Origin: Acidobacteriota bacterium
GTDB taxonomy: Bacteria; Acidobacteriota; Blastocatellia; RBC074
Assembly: GCA_016710075.1 (NCBI GenBank)
Contig: JADJLO010000021.1
Location: forward strand, 62,001 to 126,000
Reading direction: 5' to 3'
Length of the DNA stretch: 64,000 bases
A program made the translations under genes and the position numbers. Under the pieces are notes generated by a model. It saw only the letters and a list, made by a program, of their open reading frames with translations. It ran no database searches and had not been told where the DNA came from. Below are positions 31,880 to 42,690 of the stretch, one piece after another (positions within the stretch are counted from its first letter, which is position 1; each line of letters begins with the position of its first letter).

Positions 31880-32748
31880 GTTCGATTGTTGAAACCGGAG
31901 AAGCCGGCGCCGTCACTAAAGGCCACGACTGGGGTTTATGGCTGCGCCAGATCAGGGCGATTTTGAAACTCGAGATCCGGAAGAACTTCTGGGGCAGGCG
32001 CGCACTGCTGCTCTACCTGCTGGCGGCAGTTCCGGTGATTCTCATGTTCCTCCTTTCGACCGTCGATTCCGACGCCTCGAATGACATCAGACGTAACTGG
32101 TCGATGGCTCAGGAGATCTTCGGGAATATCTACGAAGCCCTCATCCTGCGAACGATGGTATTTTTCGGCTGCGCCTGGATCTTCATGAATCTCTTCCGCG
32201 GCGAGGTCGTCGACAAGAGCCTGCATTATTACTTTCTCAGCGCGCTGCGACGCGAGGTACTGGTTGCCGGCAAATATTTTTCTGGCCTGGTGGCTTCAGC
32301 CGTGCTTTTTACCCTGACCACGGCCGGGTCGCTCTTCTTTCTTTATTCCGCGCGTGGATATCCCGCAAACGTCAACTTCCTGTTTGACGGGCCGGGACTC
32401 CGGCAGGTTCTGACCTATATCAGTATCACGATCCTGGCCTGTGTCGGCTATGGCGCGGTCTTCCTGGTCATCGGTCTCTTCTTCAGGAATCCGATAATTC
32501 CCGCTCTCATGGTCTACGGTTGGGAGTGGCTGAACTTCCTCCTGCCGCCGGTCCTCAAGAAGATCAGCATCATTCATTATCTGCACACCCTTTCACCGGT
32601 TCCGATGAATGAAGGGCCGCTGGCCACCGTGGTGACGGCCACCTCACCGTGGATCTCTGTCCCGAGCATGATCATTTTTACAGCCGTTGTCCTCATTCTG
32701 GCGAGCATCAGAATCCGCCGCATGGAGATCAAATACGGGGCGGAATAA
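31876..32748 (+). CDS. ABC-2 type transporter permease
   Basis: 290 residues. Hydrophobic segments include ALLLYLLAAVPVILMFLL and VLFTLTTAGSLFFLYSA. NLFRGEVVDKSLHYYFLSAL resembles the ABC-2 coupling loop (RGEV.KSL.Y). It forms an operon with the ATPase (ATGA overlap) and the first permease, giving a heteromeric ABC-2 exporter. Followed by a 7-bp-unit repeat. Confidence 0.8.
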   Translation: MSSIVETGEAGAVTKGHDWGLWLRQIRAILKLEIRKNFWGRRALLLYLLAAVPVILMFLLSTVDSDASNDIRRNWSMAQEIFGNIYEALILRTMVFFGCAWIFMNLFRGEVVDKSLHYYFLSALRREVLVAGKYFSGLVASAVLFTLTTAGSLFFLYSARGYPANVNFLFDGPGLRQVLTYISITILACVGYGAVFLVIGLFFRNPIIPALMVYGWEWLNFLLPPVLKKISIIHYLHTLSPVPMNEGPLATVVTATSPWISVPSMIIFTAVVLILASIRIRRMEIKYGAE

Positions 32749-32932
32749 GAAGTTTAAAGTCCGAAGTTTAAAGTTTAAAGACAGTTATTGGTTGTCAGTA
32801 GCGGAAAACTGAGTCATTGACAGATTGAAAAAGATATTTTCTTAAAAGACCTCGCTCTTGATTCATCCGTGAGAACCGACAACTAACAACTCCCCCTTTA
32901 AACTTTAAACCTTAAACTTTAAACTCCTTCCC
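32748..32932. repeat. Two-armed 7-bp-unit (AGTTTAA) hairpin element
   Basis: Left arm 32748-32783 and right arm 32893-32932 are inverted and composed of AGTTTAA-like units (AAGTTTAAAGTTTAAAG). The arms are about 110 bases apart. The right arm ends 1 base before the ilvA ATG, so that start has no visible ribosome-binding site of its own. Confidence 0.8.
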
Positions 32933-34144
32933 ATGGTTAAATTATCCGATATCAAGGCGGCCAGGGAACGAGTCGGGCGGGCAATTTATCGTACTCCCTG
33001 CACCCATTCCCTGACATTGAGCCGGATCACGGGTTGTCAGACCTATTTCAAGCTGGAAAATCTGCAGATGACGGGCAGTTTCAAAGAGCGTGGAGCTCTG
33101 AACAAACTGCTGCAGCTTTCTGAAAAGGAGCGCAACGCCGGGGTGATTGCCGCAAGCGCGGGCAATCACGCCCAGGGAGTCGCCTATCATGCAACCCGTT
33201 TGGGCGTTAGGTCGGTCATCGTCATGCCTAAGGCCACGCCGCTGATCAAGGTCGCCAACACGCGCGACCTCGGCGGCGAAGTCGTCCTTCACGGAGCGAG
33301 CTATGACGATGCTCTCGAATACGCGAAACAGCTTGCCGAACATCATAAACTCACTTTCATTCACGCATTCGATGACGACGCCATCATCGCGGGCCAGGGC
33401 ACGATTGGGCTTGAACTGCTTGAAGAGGAGGCTCGGTTCGATGCTGTAGTCATTCCCATCGGCGGCGGCGGGATGATCAGCGGGATGGCCGTTGCGATGA
33501 AGGAGCTCAGGCCGGAGATCAGAATCATCGGCGTCGAACCCGAATACTATGCGTCAATGAAGGCGGCTGTTAAGCATGGGCATGTCGTGGATATTCAGGG
33601 GCAGCCGACGATCGCCGACGGCCTTGCCGTCAAACGAGCCGGCGAACAGACCGCGGAAATCGTCTCGAAATACGTCGACGATATCGTTACTGTTTCCGAA
33701 GGAGAGATCGCCAGCGCCATACTCAAACTGCTGGAGATCGAGAAGACCGTGGCTGAAGGAGGAGGCGCCGCCGGACTCGCCGCAGTGCTCTTCAACAAGA
33801 TCGGCAATCTGGAGGGCCGGAATGTCGCCATCATTCTCAGCGGCGGAAACATCGATCCGAATCTTTTATCGAAGATCATCGAGCGTGGATTGGCCAAGGA
33901 CGGACGTCTCATGCGCATCCGCGCGATGATGCGAGACCGCCCCGGTGAGCTTGCCCGTATTTGTCATCACGTAGCCGCTGCCGGAGCCAATATCCTCGAT
34001 GTCGAGCACAATCGCGCCTTCTCAAATCTGGAAGTCGGCGGAGTCGAAATTGATCTGACGCTCGAAACCCGTGGTCCCGAACACGTACTCAAGCTGCTCT
34101 CAACTCTGCGTGAAGACGGCATCGAGGCAAGGGAACTGAGTTAA
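32933..34144 (+). CDS. ilvA: Threonine ammonia-lyase (threonine dehydratase)
   Basis: 403 residues. PLP enzyme converting threonine to 2-oxobutyrate, the first step to isoleucine. The PLP lysine is in GSFKERGA; SAGNHAQGVAYHA and the glycine loop PIGGGGMISG bind the cofactor phosphate and substrate. A C-terminal ACT-like domain begins near residue 325 (RIRAMMRDRPGELARI), matching the short ACT-bearing form (TdcB/IlvA type). A biosynthetic versus catabolic role cannot be told from the sequence alone. ATG at 32933 lies directly after repeat sequence. Confidence 0.9.
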   Translation: MVKLSDIKAARERVGRAIYRTPCTHSLTLSRITGCQTYFKLENLQMTGSFKERGALNKLLQLSEKERNAGVIAASAGNHAQGVAYHATRLGVRSVIVMPKATPLIKVANTRDLGGEVVLHGASYDDALEYAKQLAEHHKLTFIHAFDDDAIIAGQGTIGLELLEEEARFDAVVIPIGGGGMISGMAVAMKELRPEIRIIGVEPEYYASMKAAVKHGHVVDIQGQPTIADGLAVKRAGEQTAEIVSKYVDDIVTVSEGEIASAILKLLEIEKTVAEGGGAAGLAAVLFNKIGNLEGRNVAIILSGGNIDPNLLSKIIERGLAKDGRLMRIRAMMRDRPGELARICHHVAAAGANILDVEHNRAFSNLEVGGVEIDLTLETRGPEHVLKLLSTLREDGIEARELS

Positions 34145-34163
34145 ATAATCGACTATTTTGGAC

Positions 34164-35669
34164 ATGCAGGAACTTGAAACCCGACAAACAGACAAGAAGA
34201 CGTCATCGCGCACGCGACTGATGTCCGAGCGAGCGCAGATGCGAACCGCCGGCGCACCCCTGCTGGCGGGCAACTCCGTGCGCATACTCAAAGACTCCAC
34301 CGAAAATTATCCTGCCTGGCTGGAAGCGATAAAATCGGCTCAGCGGAGAATATATTTTGAAAGCTACATCATCCACGAAGATGAATGGGGTAAGGTGTTT
34401 GCCGATGCTTTGATGGAAAGGGCGCGTGCCGGAGTTATTGTCCGCGTGATCTATGACTGGATGGGCGCGATCAACGCGGCCTCGCTCGGATTCTGGCAGC
34501 GGATGAGACGTGCGGGAGTCGATGTCAGGTGCTTCAATCCACCAAGGTTTGACAGCCCGTTCGGCTGGTTCAGCCGCGATCATCGCAAGATGATCGCTGT
34601 TGACGGCCGTGTGGGATACATCGCCGGATTGTGCGTCGGCAAAATGTGGGTTGGAGATCCGGAGCGGGGGATCGATCCCTGGCGCGATACCGGAGTCGAA
34701 GTCATGGGGCCGGCAGTCAGGGAGATAGAGCAGTCATTCGCCCGGATGTGGATGCTCGCCGGAGCGCCTCTGCCCGATGATGAGATGACATACCCGGAAA
34801 ACGTACGGACCGGAGACGACATTTCAGTGCGAGTCATTGCCAGCGAGCCCAACACTGCCGCGCTTTATCGCCTGGATCAGATGGTGGCCGCAGGCTCACG
34901 CAAATATTTCTGGCTGACGGATGCCTATTTTGCCGGAACTACTCCCTATGTTCAGGCGCTGAGAGCGGCGTCCCTGGACGGAGTGGATGTCAGATTGCTG
35001 GTCCCTCAAGCCACCGATATCCCGGTCGTTCGCGCTCTTTCACGCTCGGGTTACAGGCCGCTGCTCGAAGCCGGCGTCAGGGTCTTTGAATGGAACGGGC
35101 AGATGCTTCACGCCAAAACCGCGGTCTCGGACGGCAAATGGGCCCGCATCGGATCGACCAATCTCAACCTGGTAAGCTGGATCACGAATTACGAACTCGA
35201 TCTCGTTATTGAAAATGAATCGATCGGCAGAGCCATGGAAGACATCTATCTCCAGGATCTCAAAAATGCCACCGAGATCGTTCTCACTGCCAGAATGAAA
35301 CCGTCCCCCCTGATCAAACGGAATAATAAAAATCTGAGAGAGCGGATTGGCGGCGGCAGTTCAGGTAAAGCGGCAGCCAGCGCCATTCGTCTCGGCAACA
35401 CCATCGGAGCGGCCATCACAAACCGCCGTGTGCTTGGCCCGGCCGAAGCGAAAATCATGGCGAGTTCAGGATTTCTTCTGCTTGGGCTGGCGGCGCTCGC
35501 GATCTTCTACCCGCGCGTCATTACCCTGCCACTTGCCTTTATCGGTCTGTGGCTCGCAGGCTCTCTCTTTTTCCGGGCCTTCTTTCTTCACCGTGAAGGC
35601 ATCAAAGAGCATCGGGCATTAATGGAAGAATTGAAAAATCAGTCTCCGGATGAAGAATCAAGCCGATGA
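34164..35669 (+). CDS. Cardiolipin synthase-like phospholipase D family protein
   Basis: 501 residues with two HKD motifs: HRKMIAVDGRVGYIAG and HAKTAVSDGKWARIGSTN. Family members condense phosphatidyl groups to cardiolipin at the membrane. Hydrophobic segments lie at the C-terminus (FLLLGLAALAIFYPR) instead of the N-terminus found in standard Cls, so a related phosphatidyltransferase is possible. Its stop overlaps the EEP gene start as ATGA. Confidence 0.85.
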   Translation: MQELETRQTDKKTSSRTRLMSERAQMRTAGAPLLAGNSVRILKDSTENYPAWLEAIKSAQRRIYFESYIIHEDEWGKVFADALMERARAGVIVRVIYDWMGAINAASLGFWQRMRRAGVDVRCFNPPRFDSPFGWFSRDHRKMIAVDGRVGYIAGLCVGKMWVGDPERGIDPWRDTGVEVMGPAVREIEQSFARMWMLAGAPLPDDEMTYPENVRTGDDISVRVIASEPNTAALYRLDQMVAAGSRKYFWLTDAYFAGTTPYVQALRAASLDGVDVRLLVPQATDIPVVRALSRSGYRPLLEAGVRVFEWNGQMLHAKTAVSDGKWARIGSTNLNLVSWITNYELDLVIENESIGRAMEDIYLQDLKNATEIVLTARMKPSPLIKRNNKNLRERIGGGSSGKAAASAIRLGNTIGAAITNRRVLGPAEAKIMASSGFLLLGLAALAIFYPRVITLPLAFIGLWLAGSLFFRAFFLHREGIKEHRALMEELKNQSPDEESSR

Positions 35670-36391
35670 AATTCAGAGTCGCCACATACAATATTCATAA
35701 ATGCAAAGGACTCGATCAGCGGGTTAAACCTGACCGCATTGTCGAAGTCCTGCGCGAAATAGACGCCGATATCGTGGCGCTGCAGGAAGTTCTCTGTATA
35801 CCCGGCGCGGAAAGCCATCACGATCAGGCTCACTACATCGCCGGTGCTCTTGAGATGGATTTCCGGCTTGGCGAAAACCGGGTTCTGCGGGGCGGCTCAT
35901 ATGGCAACGTGGTTTTGAGCCGGTTTCCCCTGATCGACGCTCACAACCATGACATCAGCATCAGCGGCCGCGAGCAGCGTGGATGCCTCCGCGTCGATAT
36001 TGATTTGCAGGGTGGTCAGGCCCTGCCGCTGCATATCTACAACGTCCATCTGGGAACATCTTTCGTCGAAAGACGCCACCAGGCTCGCAGGCTGCTTGAC
36101 GAGGAGATTCTCAGAAACGGCGATCACATCGGTCCAAGAATCATGATGGGCGATTTCAATGAATGGACTCGCGGGTTGACTTCTCGCCTTCTTGACGAGC
36201 ATTTTCAGAGCGCCGATATCCGGCTCCATATGGGCAAGGCACGCTCCTATCCCGGCGTCTTACCCTTCCTGCACCTCGATCACATCTATTTTGATGATTC
36301 ATTGAAATTGGAGAATGCTTACCTCCATCGCAGCAGGATGGCCCTCATGGCTTCGGATCATCTGCCCATCATTGCTGAGTTCAAAGTTTAA
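35666..36391 (+). CDS. Endonuclease/exonuclease/phosphatase (EEP) family protein
   Basis: 241 residues. Family motifs: ATYNIHKC, VALQEV (catalytic Glu), NVHLGTSFVERRHQ, MMGDFNEW and SDHLPIIAEF with the final catalytic His. Without a DNA-binding insertion this is more likely a phospho-diester or lipid hydrolase than a repair nuclease. Translationally coupled to the cardiolipin synthase-like gene, and this pairing is common in bacteria, which supports a role with phospholipids. Confidence 0.85.
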   Translation: MKFRVATYNIHKCKGLDQRVKPDRIVEVLREIDADIVALQEVLCIPGAESHHDQAHYIAGALEMDFRLGENRVLRGGSYGNVVLSRFPLIDAHNHDISISGREQRGCLRVDIDLQGGQALPLHIYNVHLGTSFVERRHQARRLLDEEILRNGDHIGPRIMMGDFNEWTRGLTSRLLDEHFQSADIRLHMGKARSYPGVLPFLHLDHIYFDDSLKLENAYLHRSRMALMASDHLPIIAEFKV

Positions 36392-36408
36392 AGACAGATG
36401 TTATTGCA

Positions 36409-37596
36409 TTACCTCCGCCTGACATTCATTCCGTTCGTCAACTGATTCGTAGGATGAAGGACGACTTGAGCGCCCTCATCCATTCCTTTGAGCACTTCTA
36501 CTACCGACGAGTTGCGATGACCGATCTCGATTTCACGATTTGAGATCTTCCCGTTTTCAACTATAAAAACGCTCCAGGCTTCGCCTTTGCGAAACAGGGC
36601 GCTTGTCGGAATCTGGAGGACGCTGTCGGCATGCCATGTGATGATTCTGGCTTCAATGCGGTAGCCGTCGCCCAGCGGGCCGCTGCCCTCTGTGAAATCG
36701 GCAATGACATTGACGCGTTGTTCCTCGACGCCGAGGGCCGAGACTTTTGTGAAAGCCGAAGGTTCGACCATGCGCACGGATGCCCGCAGAGGGTGATCGC
36801 CTCCCCAGTTTTCCAGCAGCGCCGCCATACCGGGAAGGATCCTGACTGCGTCGGTTGAAAGAACATCGATGACGATCTCGAGATGCGACGGATTGCTCAA
36901 CTCAAGAAGAGGTGTCCCGGCCATGACAACACGTTCGCTCTCCTCGATTAATTTCAGGACAGTGCCTTTGAGAGGCGATTTGACCGGCACAGGCGAAGAA
37001 GATGTCGATTTCTGCTGCTGTTGGAACTGGATGAGCGCCGATTTGGCCATCTCGACTTCAGATGCTGCGGCGCTGCTCTTGAACTGAGCGGCTTCGAGCT
37101 CCCGCCGGCAGGAATTCTCGGCATTCCGTGCGCGTTCGAATTCCTGTTTCGAGACATCGCCACTCTCCAGAAGTTTCTCAGCCCGCAGCCGTTCGCGCCG
37201 GGCCTGATCGCATTCGGTCCGGACGCGTTCAACCAGAGCCAGCGCTTCTTTGAGAATCGACTGTGAAGCGGAGACTTTTGCCGTAGCTTCGGCAAATTGC
37301 CGTGGGTCGAGCGGCTGGACGGGGAGAGGTTCGATTACCGTGATCTGGTCTCCCTGATTTACCTGGTCGCCCCGATGCAGGTCGATGCGCCGCATACGCC
37401 CGCTGACCGGCGCCGCAAGGACAAACCTGTCGTGGATTCGCGTCTTGCCGTCGGCGTCAATGCTCACCTGCATTGCGCCGCGCGTGGCCCCGGCTGTTTC
37501 AACCGCCACCGGCGCCGGTTTCAACGCCCACCACAACAAGATAGCCAGAATAATCAAGACCGGTGCGACGTAGATGATCTTCCTGTTCTTCACCAT
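36409..37596 (-). CDS. HlyD/MacA-type periplasmic adaptor (membrane fusion protein)
   Basis: 395 residues. One N-terminal membrane helix (IIYVAPVLIILAILLWWAL) is followed by a lipoyl-type half-motif (AAPVSGRMRRIDLHRGDQV), a coiled-coil hairpin (about residues 105-190) and the second half-motif (VKSPLKGTVLKLIEESE). It links the inner-membrane transporter to an outer-membrane channel. Third gene of an ATPase-permease-adaptor operon read right to left; ATG 37596 is 3 bases after the permease stop. No outer membrane TolC-like gene is nearby. Confidence 0.87.
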   Translation of the reverse strand: MVKNRKIIYVAPVLIILAILLWWALKPAPVAVETAGATRGAMQVSIDADGKTRIHDRFVLAAPVSGRMRRIDLHRGDQVNQGDQITVIEPLPVQPLDPRQFAEATAKVSASQSILKEALALVERVRTECDQARRERLRAEKLLESGDVSKQEFERARNAENSCRRELEAAQFKSSAAASEVEMAKSALIQFQQQQKSTSSSPVPVKSPLKGTVLKLIEESERVVMAGTPLLELSNPSHLEIVIDVLSTDAVRILPGMAALLENWGGDHPLRASVRMVEPSAFTKVSALGVEEQRVNVIADFTEGSGPLGDGYRIEARIITWHADSVLQIPTSALFRKGEAWSVFIVENGKISNREIEIGHRNSSVVEVLKGMDEGAQVVLHPTNQLTNGMNVRRR

Positions 37597-37599
37597 GGG

Positions 37600-39962
37600 C
37601 TACTCTCTAGTCTTCAGGACTTCGATCAGGTCCAGACGGCTCAATCTATTACCGATCAATAGTCCTGAAAGCGAAGCGGCTGCTGTGATTATGATAAATG
37701 CCAGAGCATAAGTTCTCAGGCTCAAGGTCAATGGAAATCTGATCATTTCGGTGTCGGCCGCATGAATGATCAAATAGCAGAGAAACATCCCGATAAAGAT
37801 TCCGATCGGCACTGCAATAAGGGTCAGAATCGCCTGCTCGCCCAGAAGCATCAGCCCGATCTCGGCTTTGGTGAATCCCAGCACCCTGAGTGACGCAAGC
37901 TCACGACCGCGTTCGGAGAGCGCGATCCTCGCTCCGTTGTAAACCATTCCGAAGGCGATGACACAGGCAAAAAAGATGATCGCACTCGTGGAAATATAGA
38001 TCGTCTGAGCCAGCGTCTCTTTGAAATTCCTGAGCACGGCTTCAGGTATCAATACGGCCGCGACGGCCGGCGTCCGCTTCAATTTCGAATAGAGCGTATC
38101 CATTGATTTCGAATCGATCATCAGACGCAGCCCGGAAAGATTCTCACCCTCTCGCATGAGGCGATTGAGAGCCCTCGAATCCATGTATGCCGTCATTCCA
38201 AGAACCTCATCGACCATGGAGACGACCTGGATTTGTCTGACGGGTCTCGATCCTTCGAGGACTTCGACCGTTACCGAATCACCGGGTCTGACACCCAGAA
38301 TCTCCCCAAGCTTCGAAGTGAGAACCAACCCCTCAGGCGGGATGTTGATTATCCTGTCGTCCTTGTCGACCAGACGCTGCAGCTCTCCATCGTGCTGGAC
38401 TCCGAGTAATGCGGTTCGCCGGTAGCGGTGTTCGAATCGGAGCCTGACCGGGACTGCACGATAACCTTCGACCTTCATGACCCCGGCATCGCGGCCATCT
38501 CCTGCTTCACCCGCGAAGATCGAGTCTCATTGAAGACCACGTTGGCGTCTTCCCGGAGAACCCGGTTGAATTGAATGTCAATGATCTGGTCGATCGCATC
38601 GAAGAAATAGAAACCGACGACCAGCAGCGAGACGGCCATCGCAATACTGATCACGGTCAGGACCGATTTGACGATATTCCGCTCCATATTCCGGGCAATT
38701 ATCCGCAGTTCTATCGGCAGAAAACGGTGCAGCCCGAGGCGTTCGAGAATGCTCATTCGATACTTCGCCGGCGATTCGGGCCTCATCGCCTCAGCCGGAG
38801 GAAGCGAAACGGCCTTTTGAACGGCTCTGAGCGCACCCAGACTCGCCGAACCGAAAGTAATCAAGGCCGCAAGCGAGATGATCAACGGATCCATCTCATA
38901 CCGAAGTATCGGAAAGCGGAAAAATCTCGCGTAAAGGGCAGTCATCTGATATCCGAAAAACCATCCCAGCCCGATGCCCAGAACGATGCCGATAAATACG
39001 GCGCTGTATGATAGCTTCAGGTAATGCCACCCGATTGGAAAGTTGCCGTATCCGAACGCCTTCATGACGGCAATCTGATCGCGCTGTGTGCTGACCAGTC
39101 TCGACAAGACAAGGTGTAATAGAAAAGCCGTGACAAGTAGAAACACAGCGGGGACGAAGGTTCCGGAAACCTGAAGCTCGGCCAGTTCATTGTCGACGAA
39201 GTGATTCGAGACCTGATCGACACGGCCGTACGCGCCCAGTCCCCCATATTCTTCCAGCAGCGAATCGAGGCGTCTGATGACCTCGGCCTCGTTGGTTCCG
39301 CGGGAGAGCGAAAGAGTCACGTTGTTAAACGCCCCCTCCATATCGAATGCTCGTTCTATCGTGTCGCGGCTGATCCAGATGACGCCGAAATGGCGACTGT
39401 CGGGAAAGAGGTCGCCGGGGCGGATTTCATAGACGTATTCAGGCGAGAGCGCGATGCCGGTGATTCTCAGCATCGACCAGCGGCCATTGATGATCCCGCT
39501 CAAAGAATCTCCCGGTTTGAAACCGTTCTTCGCGGCAAACGCCTCGCTGATGATCACTTCATTCCTTGCACCCGGTTCCATATACCGGCCCGATATCAGG
39601 TGCAGATCATTGAGAATCCTGGTTCTTTTGTCAGGCACCGAGACCATCAGACCGGCGGCTGGTTCCGCAACTCCGGGCACATCGAGCGTTACTCCCGCAA
39701 CGATCCTCGTCTGGACCGATGCCACGCCGGGGATCTCCGCAATCCGCGCCTCAAGGCGATTCGGCGCCCGCTTGAGTTGCGCAAATACGTCGGCAAACCG
39801 GTATTCCTGATAATAGGCCTGCTGGGTCAGCAGCAATGATCGATAGATGTTTCTCAGTGCTATGAAAGATGCAACACCGCAGGCGACGACCAGCGCCACG
39901 GCGATCACCTGCCCGCGCATGTGTATCAGATCGCGGATCAGTTTTTTATTGAGCGCTTTCAT
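37600..39962 (-). CDS. FtsX/MacB-type ABC transporter permease, one frameshift
   Basis: About 787 residues when joined. The N-terminal half has a membrane helix, a periplasmic domain (RYMEPGARNEVIISEAFAA) and FtsX membrane segments (VLSRLVSTQRDQIAVMKAFG). The second half repeats this layout (SERGRELASLRVLGFTKAEI). The two frames meet near 38476, where AAMPG should continue VMKVEGYRAVPVR; one G is missing from a GGGG run. The two-FtsX architecture fits LolCE/MacB-like exporters. Between an ATPase and an adaptor in one operon. Confidence 0.87.
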
Positions 39963-39973
39963 CCATCAAATCC

Positions 39974-40702
<729 letters not shown>

Positions 40703-40744
40703 ATGAAATTTAAGATCTTGATTAGCTGCAAATCCCGAGCCAAA

Positions 40745-40862
40745 GAGGAGAGATGACGAAACAGACGAAATAAACGAAACAAACGGAAATGATATGGGGG
40801 GATGGTTGTGGCTTTTCCCTTTACAATTTTTCGTTTTGTTTTTCGTCATCTCTCCTCCTGTT
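40745..40862. repeat. Two-armed 9-bp-unit hairpin element
   Basis: Left arm (GAGGAGAGATGACGAAA, then units ACGAAATAA, ACGAAACAA, ACGGAAATG) and right arm 40822-40862 (inverted, ending TCGTCATCTCTCCTC) share a perfect 17-base outer segment. The right arm has fewer 9-mers than the left. It lies between the divergent exporter ATPase and Hsp20 genes. Confidence 0.82.
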
Positions 40863-40935
40863 GCGAAAAGGTACCCTCGAATCTGCGTAAAAACACTCAC
40901 AAAATTCCCCTATTTAACCCCGTTTTTTACCATTA

Positions 40936-40959
40936 CCAGTGTAACTGCCAGTGTAACTG
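40936..40959. promoter_or_regulatory. Two tandem dyads upstream of hsp20
   Basis: CCAGTGTAACTG is present twice in tandem. Each copy holds the dyad CAGT-GTA-ACTG. It lies about 170 bases before the hsp20 start; a protein-binding site is plausible but the regulator is unknown. The rest of 40863-41131 contains no supported gene. Confidence 0.4.
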
Positions 40960-41131
40960 CTAGATAGATATGCAAAAGAATTCCGGCATCATTTTTGCAG
41001 TAGTTAAAGTTGAAAACAGAACCTGCAGACAAAATGGTGAAGATTACCCAATTGAAAACCCGATGATTGATGATCATTCGTGGATCGTCTGCAGGGATGA
41101 AGAAAGTCTTATGCAAGGAGGTCAAATTGCC

Positions 41132-41623
41132 ATGACAACTGGAACTTCAATGGCGCCTGCCAAGACATTTCCCAAATCTTTTTATGGGTTGATGCATGAT
41201 CCAATGAGAGAATTTCAGAACAGGATGAGCCGATTGTTCGGTGAGAACTTCGGACTGATGGTTCCTGAAATGGAAGAGAACTGGTCACTGGCGACTTGGG
41301 CACCTGCTTGCGATATTTATGAAACAGAACATGAATTCGTAGTAAAAGCGGAATTGCCTGAAGTCAAGAAAGAAGACGTCAAGGTCAGCTTCGAGAACAA
41401 TGTGCTCACCATTCGGGGTGAGAGGAAGTTTGAGGAGGAGACCAAAAAAGAGAATTATCATCGTATCGAAAGGCGATATGGTGATTTCATGAGGAGTTTT
41501 ACGCTTCCCAACGTCGTCGATATGGAAAAGATCGTTGCCGAGTTCAAGGATGGAATGCTGCAGGTCAAACTGCCGAAACGTCCTGAAGTAAAGCCGAAAA
41601 ACATCGACGTGAAAGTGGGATAA
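41132..41623 (+). CDS. Small heat-shock protein (Hsp20 family)
   Basis: 163 residues. The alpha-crystallin domain spans about residues 50-145 (ACDIYETEHEFVVKAELP, then FENNVLTIRGERKFEEET). The C-terminus has the I-x-V anchoring motif (KNIDVKV) used in oligomer assembly. ATP-independent chaperone of the cytosol. ATG at 41132 follows AAGGAGG about 9 bases upstream; an upstream in-frame ATG at 40970 is not supported. Followed by a strong hairpin and a universal stress protein, which suggests a stress-response cluster. Confidence 0.9.
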   Translation: MTTGTSMAPAKTFPKSFYGLMHDPMREFQNRMSRLFGENFGLMVPEMEENWSLATWAPACDIYETEHEFVVKAELPEVKKEDVKVSFENNVLTIRGERKFEEETKKENYHRIERRYGDFMRSFTLPNVVDMEKIVAEFKDGMLQVKLPKRPEVKPKNIDVKVG

Positions 41624-41674
41624 GGTTCGGACGAAGTCAGCCGGGTGGGGGATAGCGTGCTGATTTCGTCGAAA

Positions 41675-41709
41675 CTAGCCGCAGATGTTTCCAGGGCATC
41701 TGCGGCTAG
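41675..41709 (+). terminator. Hairpin between hsp20 and universal stress gene
   Basis: CTAGCCGCAGATG and CATCTGCGGCTAG form a perfect 13-bp stem with a 9-base loop. It is followed by ordinary sequence and not immediately by a T run, so it may be an attenuator or an mRNA stabiliser. Confidence 0.6.
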
Positions 41710-41756
41710 AACCCTGTCAGGGGATGGTTTTTTTCAGGCCGGGAGGGAATAAGGTT

Positions 41757-42650
41757 ATGAAAATACTGATTGCATATGATGGTTCGAGCAGTTCTGACCT
41801 GATTTTCAGGGATCTTCAAAGGGCCGGGATGCCCGAAGAAGTTGAATCTCAGATTGTTTCGGTTGCAGCCGAGTGGTTTCCGGCGCCGGGAAGCTTCGCC
41901 ATGGTTGAAGTCCAGTATTTCAATCCCAAAAGTGTTTGGCAGGAGGCGCACAAATGGGCCGAAGAAGCGACTCAGAGACTGCGGAAGATCTTTCCAAAAT
42001 GGAATATCAGCGAGAAAGTGGTCTATGGATCAGCGGCGCGTGTGCTGATCGAAGAGGCGGATGTGTTCCACCCGGATCTGCTTGTGCTCGGAGCCAGAGG
42101 GCATTCCGGCATCGGCAAACTGCTTTTGGGCAGCGTTTCTCAGAAGGTGCTTCGCAGCGCTCACTGTTCTGTCCGAGTATCGCGCGACCACGAAGAACGC
42201 CCGGATAACACTGATAACAACATCCGGATCGTCGTCGGAGTCGATGGATCTGATGGCGCATCTGAAGCAGTCAAGGCTGTACTTGCGCGAAGCTGGCCTT
42301 CAGGCACCGAAGTTCGCACTGTTACGGCCGATCTTCCGGTAGCAGAGCATATGCCTGCCCCTATTGCCGATTGGATCCACGAGGAACGGGCAAGGGTCAA
42401 CTCCCAGGTGGATTCTTCCCTGGCTGAACTCGCCGCGAAGGGATTGAAGACTTCCTCCGTCCTCAAACACGCAGAAGCGAAGGACCTACTCTGCGAAGAG
42501 GCCGAGACCTGGAAGGCCGACGTTGTTTTCGTCGGTGCCAAACAGATGACCAAGATGGATCGCTTCCTGCTGGGCAGCGTCTCCGCCTCTGTCTCGGAAC
42601 GCGCTCATTGCTCTGTCGAAGTGGTTCGACCCAAAAACATTGCAAAGTAA
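41757..42650 (+). CDS. Tandem universal stress protein (two UspA domains)
   Basis: 297 residues. Domain 1 starts ILIAYDGSSSSD and has the ATP-binding pattern G-x2-G-x9-G-S (GARGHSGIGKLLLGS). Domain 2 starts RIVVGVDGSDGASEAVKAV and ends GAKQMTKMDRFLLGSVSAS; the second glycine of its motif is replaced (GAKQ), so it may not bind ATP. ATG at 41757 is preceded by GGGAGGG. Cytosolic; sits among stress-related genes. Confidence 0.88.
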   Translation: MKILIAYDGSSSSDLIFRDLQRAGMPEEVESQIVSVAAEWFPAPGSFAMVEVQYFNPKSVWQEAHKWAEEATQRLRKIFPKWNISEKVVYGSAARVLIEEADVFHPDLLVLGARGHSGIGKLLLGSVSQKVLRSAHCSVRVSRDHEERPDNTDNNIRIVVGVDGSDGASEAVKAVLARSWPSGTEVRTVTADLPVAEHMPAPIADWIHEERARVNSQVDSSLAELAAKGLKTSSVLKHAEAKDLLCEEAETWKADVVFVGAKQMTKMDRFLLGSVSASVSERAHCSVEVVRPKNIAK

Positions 42651-42690
42651 TCTATATTCGTTTTCGTAGCGGCTGAAAGGAGAATGAAGG

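Noticed and set aside
40703..40900. 66-residue N-terminal extension of the LolD-like ATPase
   Set aside because: It is translated repeat element; family members start at the ATG at 40702.
41675..41709. Riboswitch upstream of the universal stress gene
   Set aside because: A single perfect hairpin with no further conserved structure; a terminator or stabiliser is simpler.
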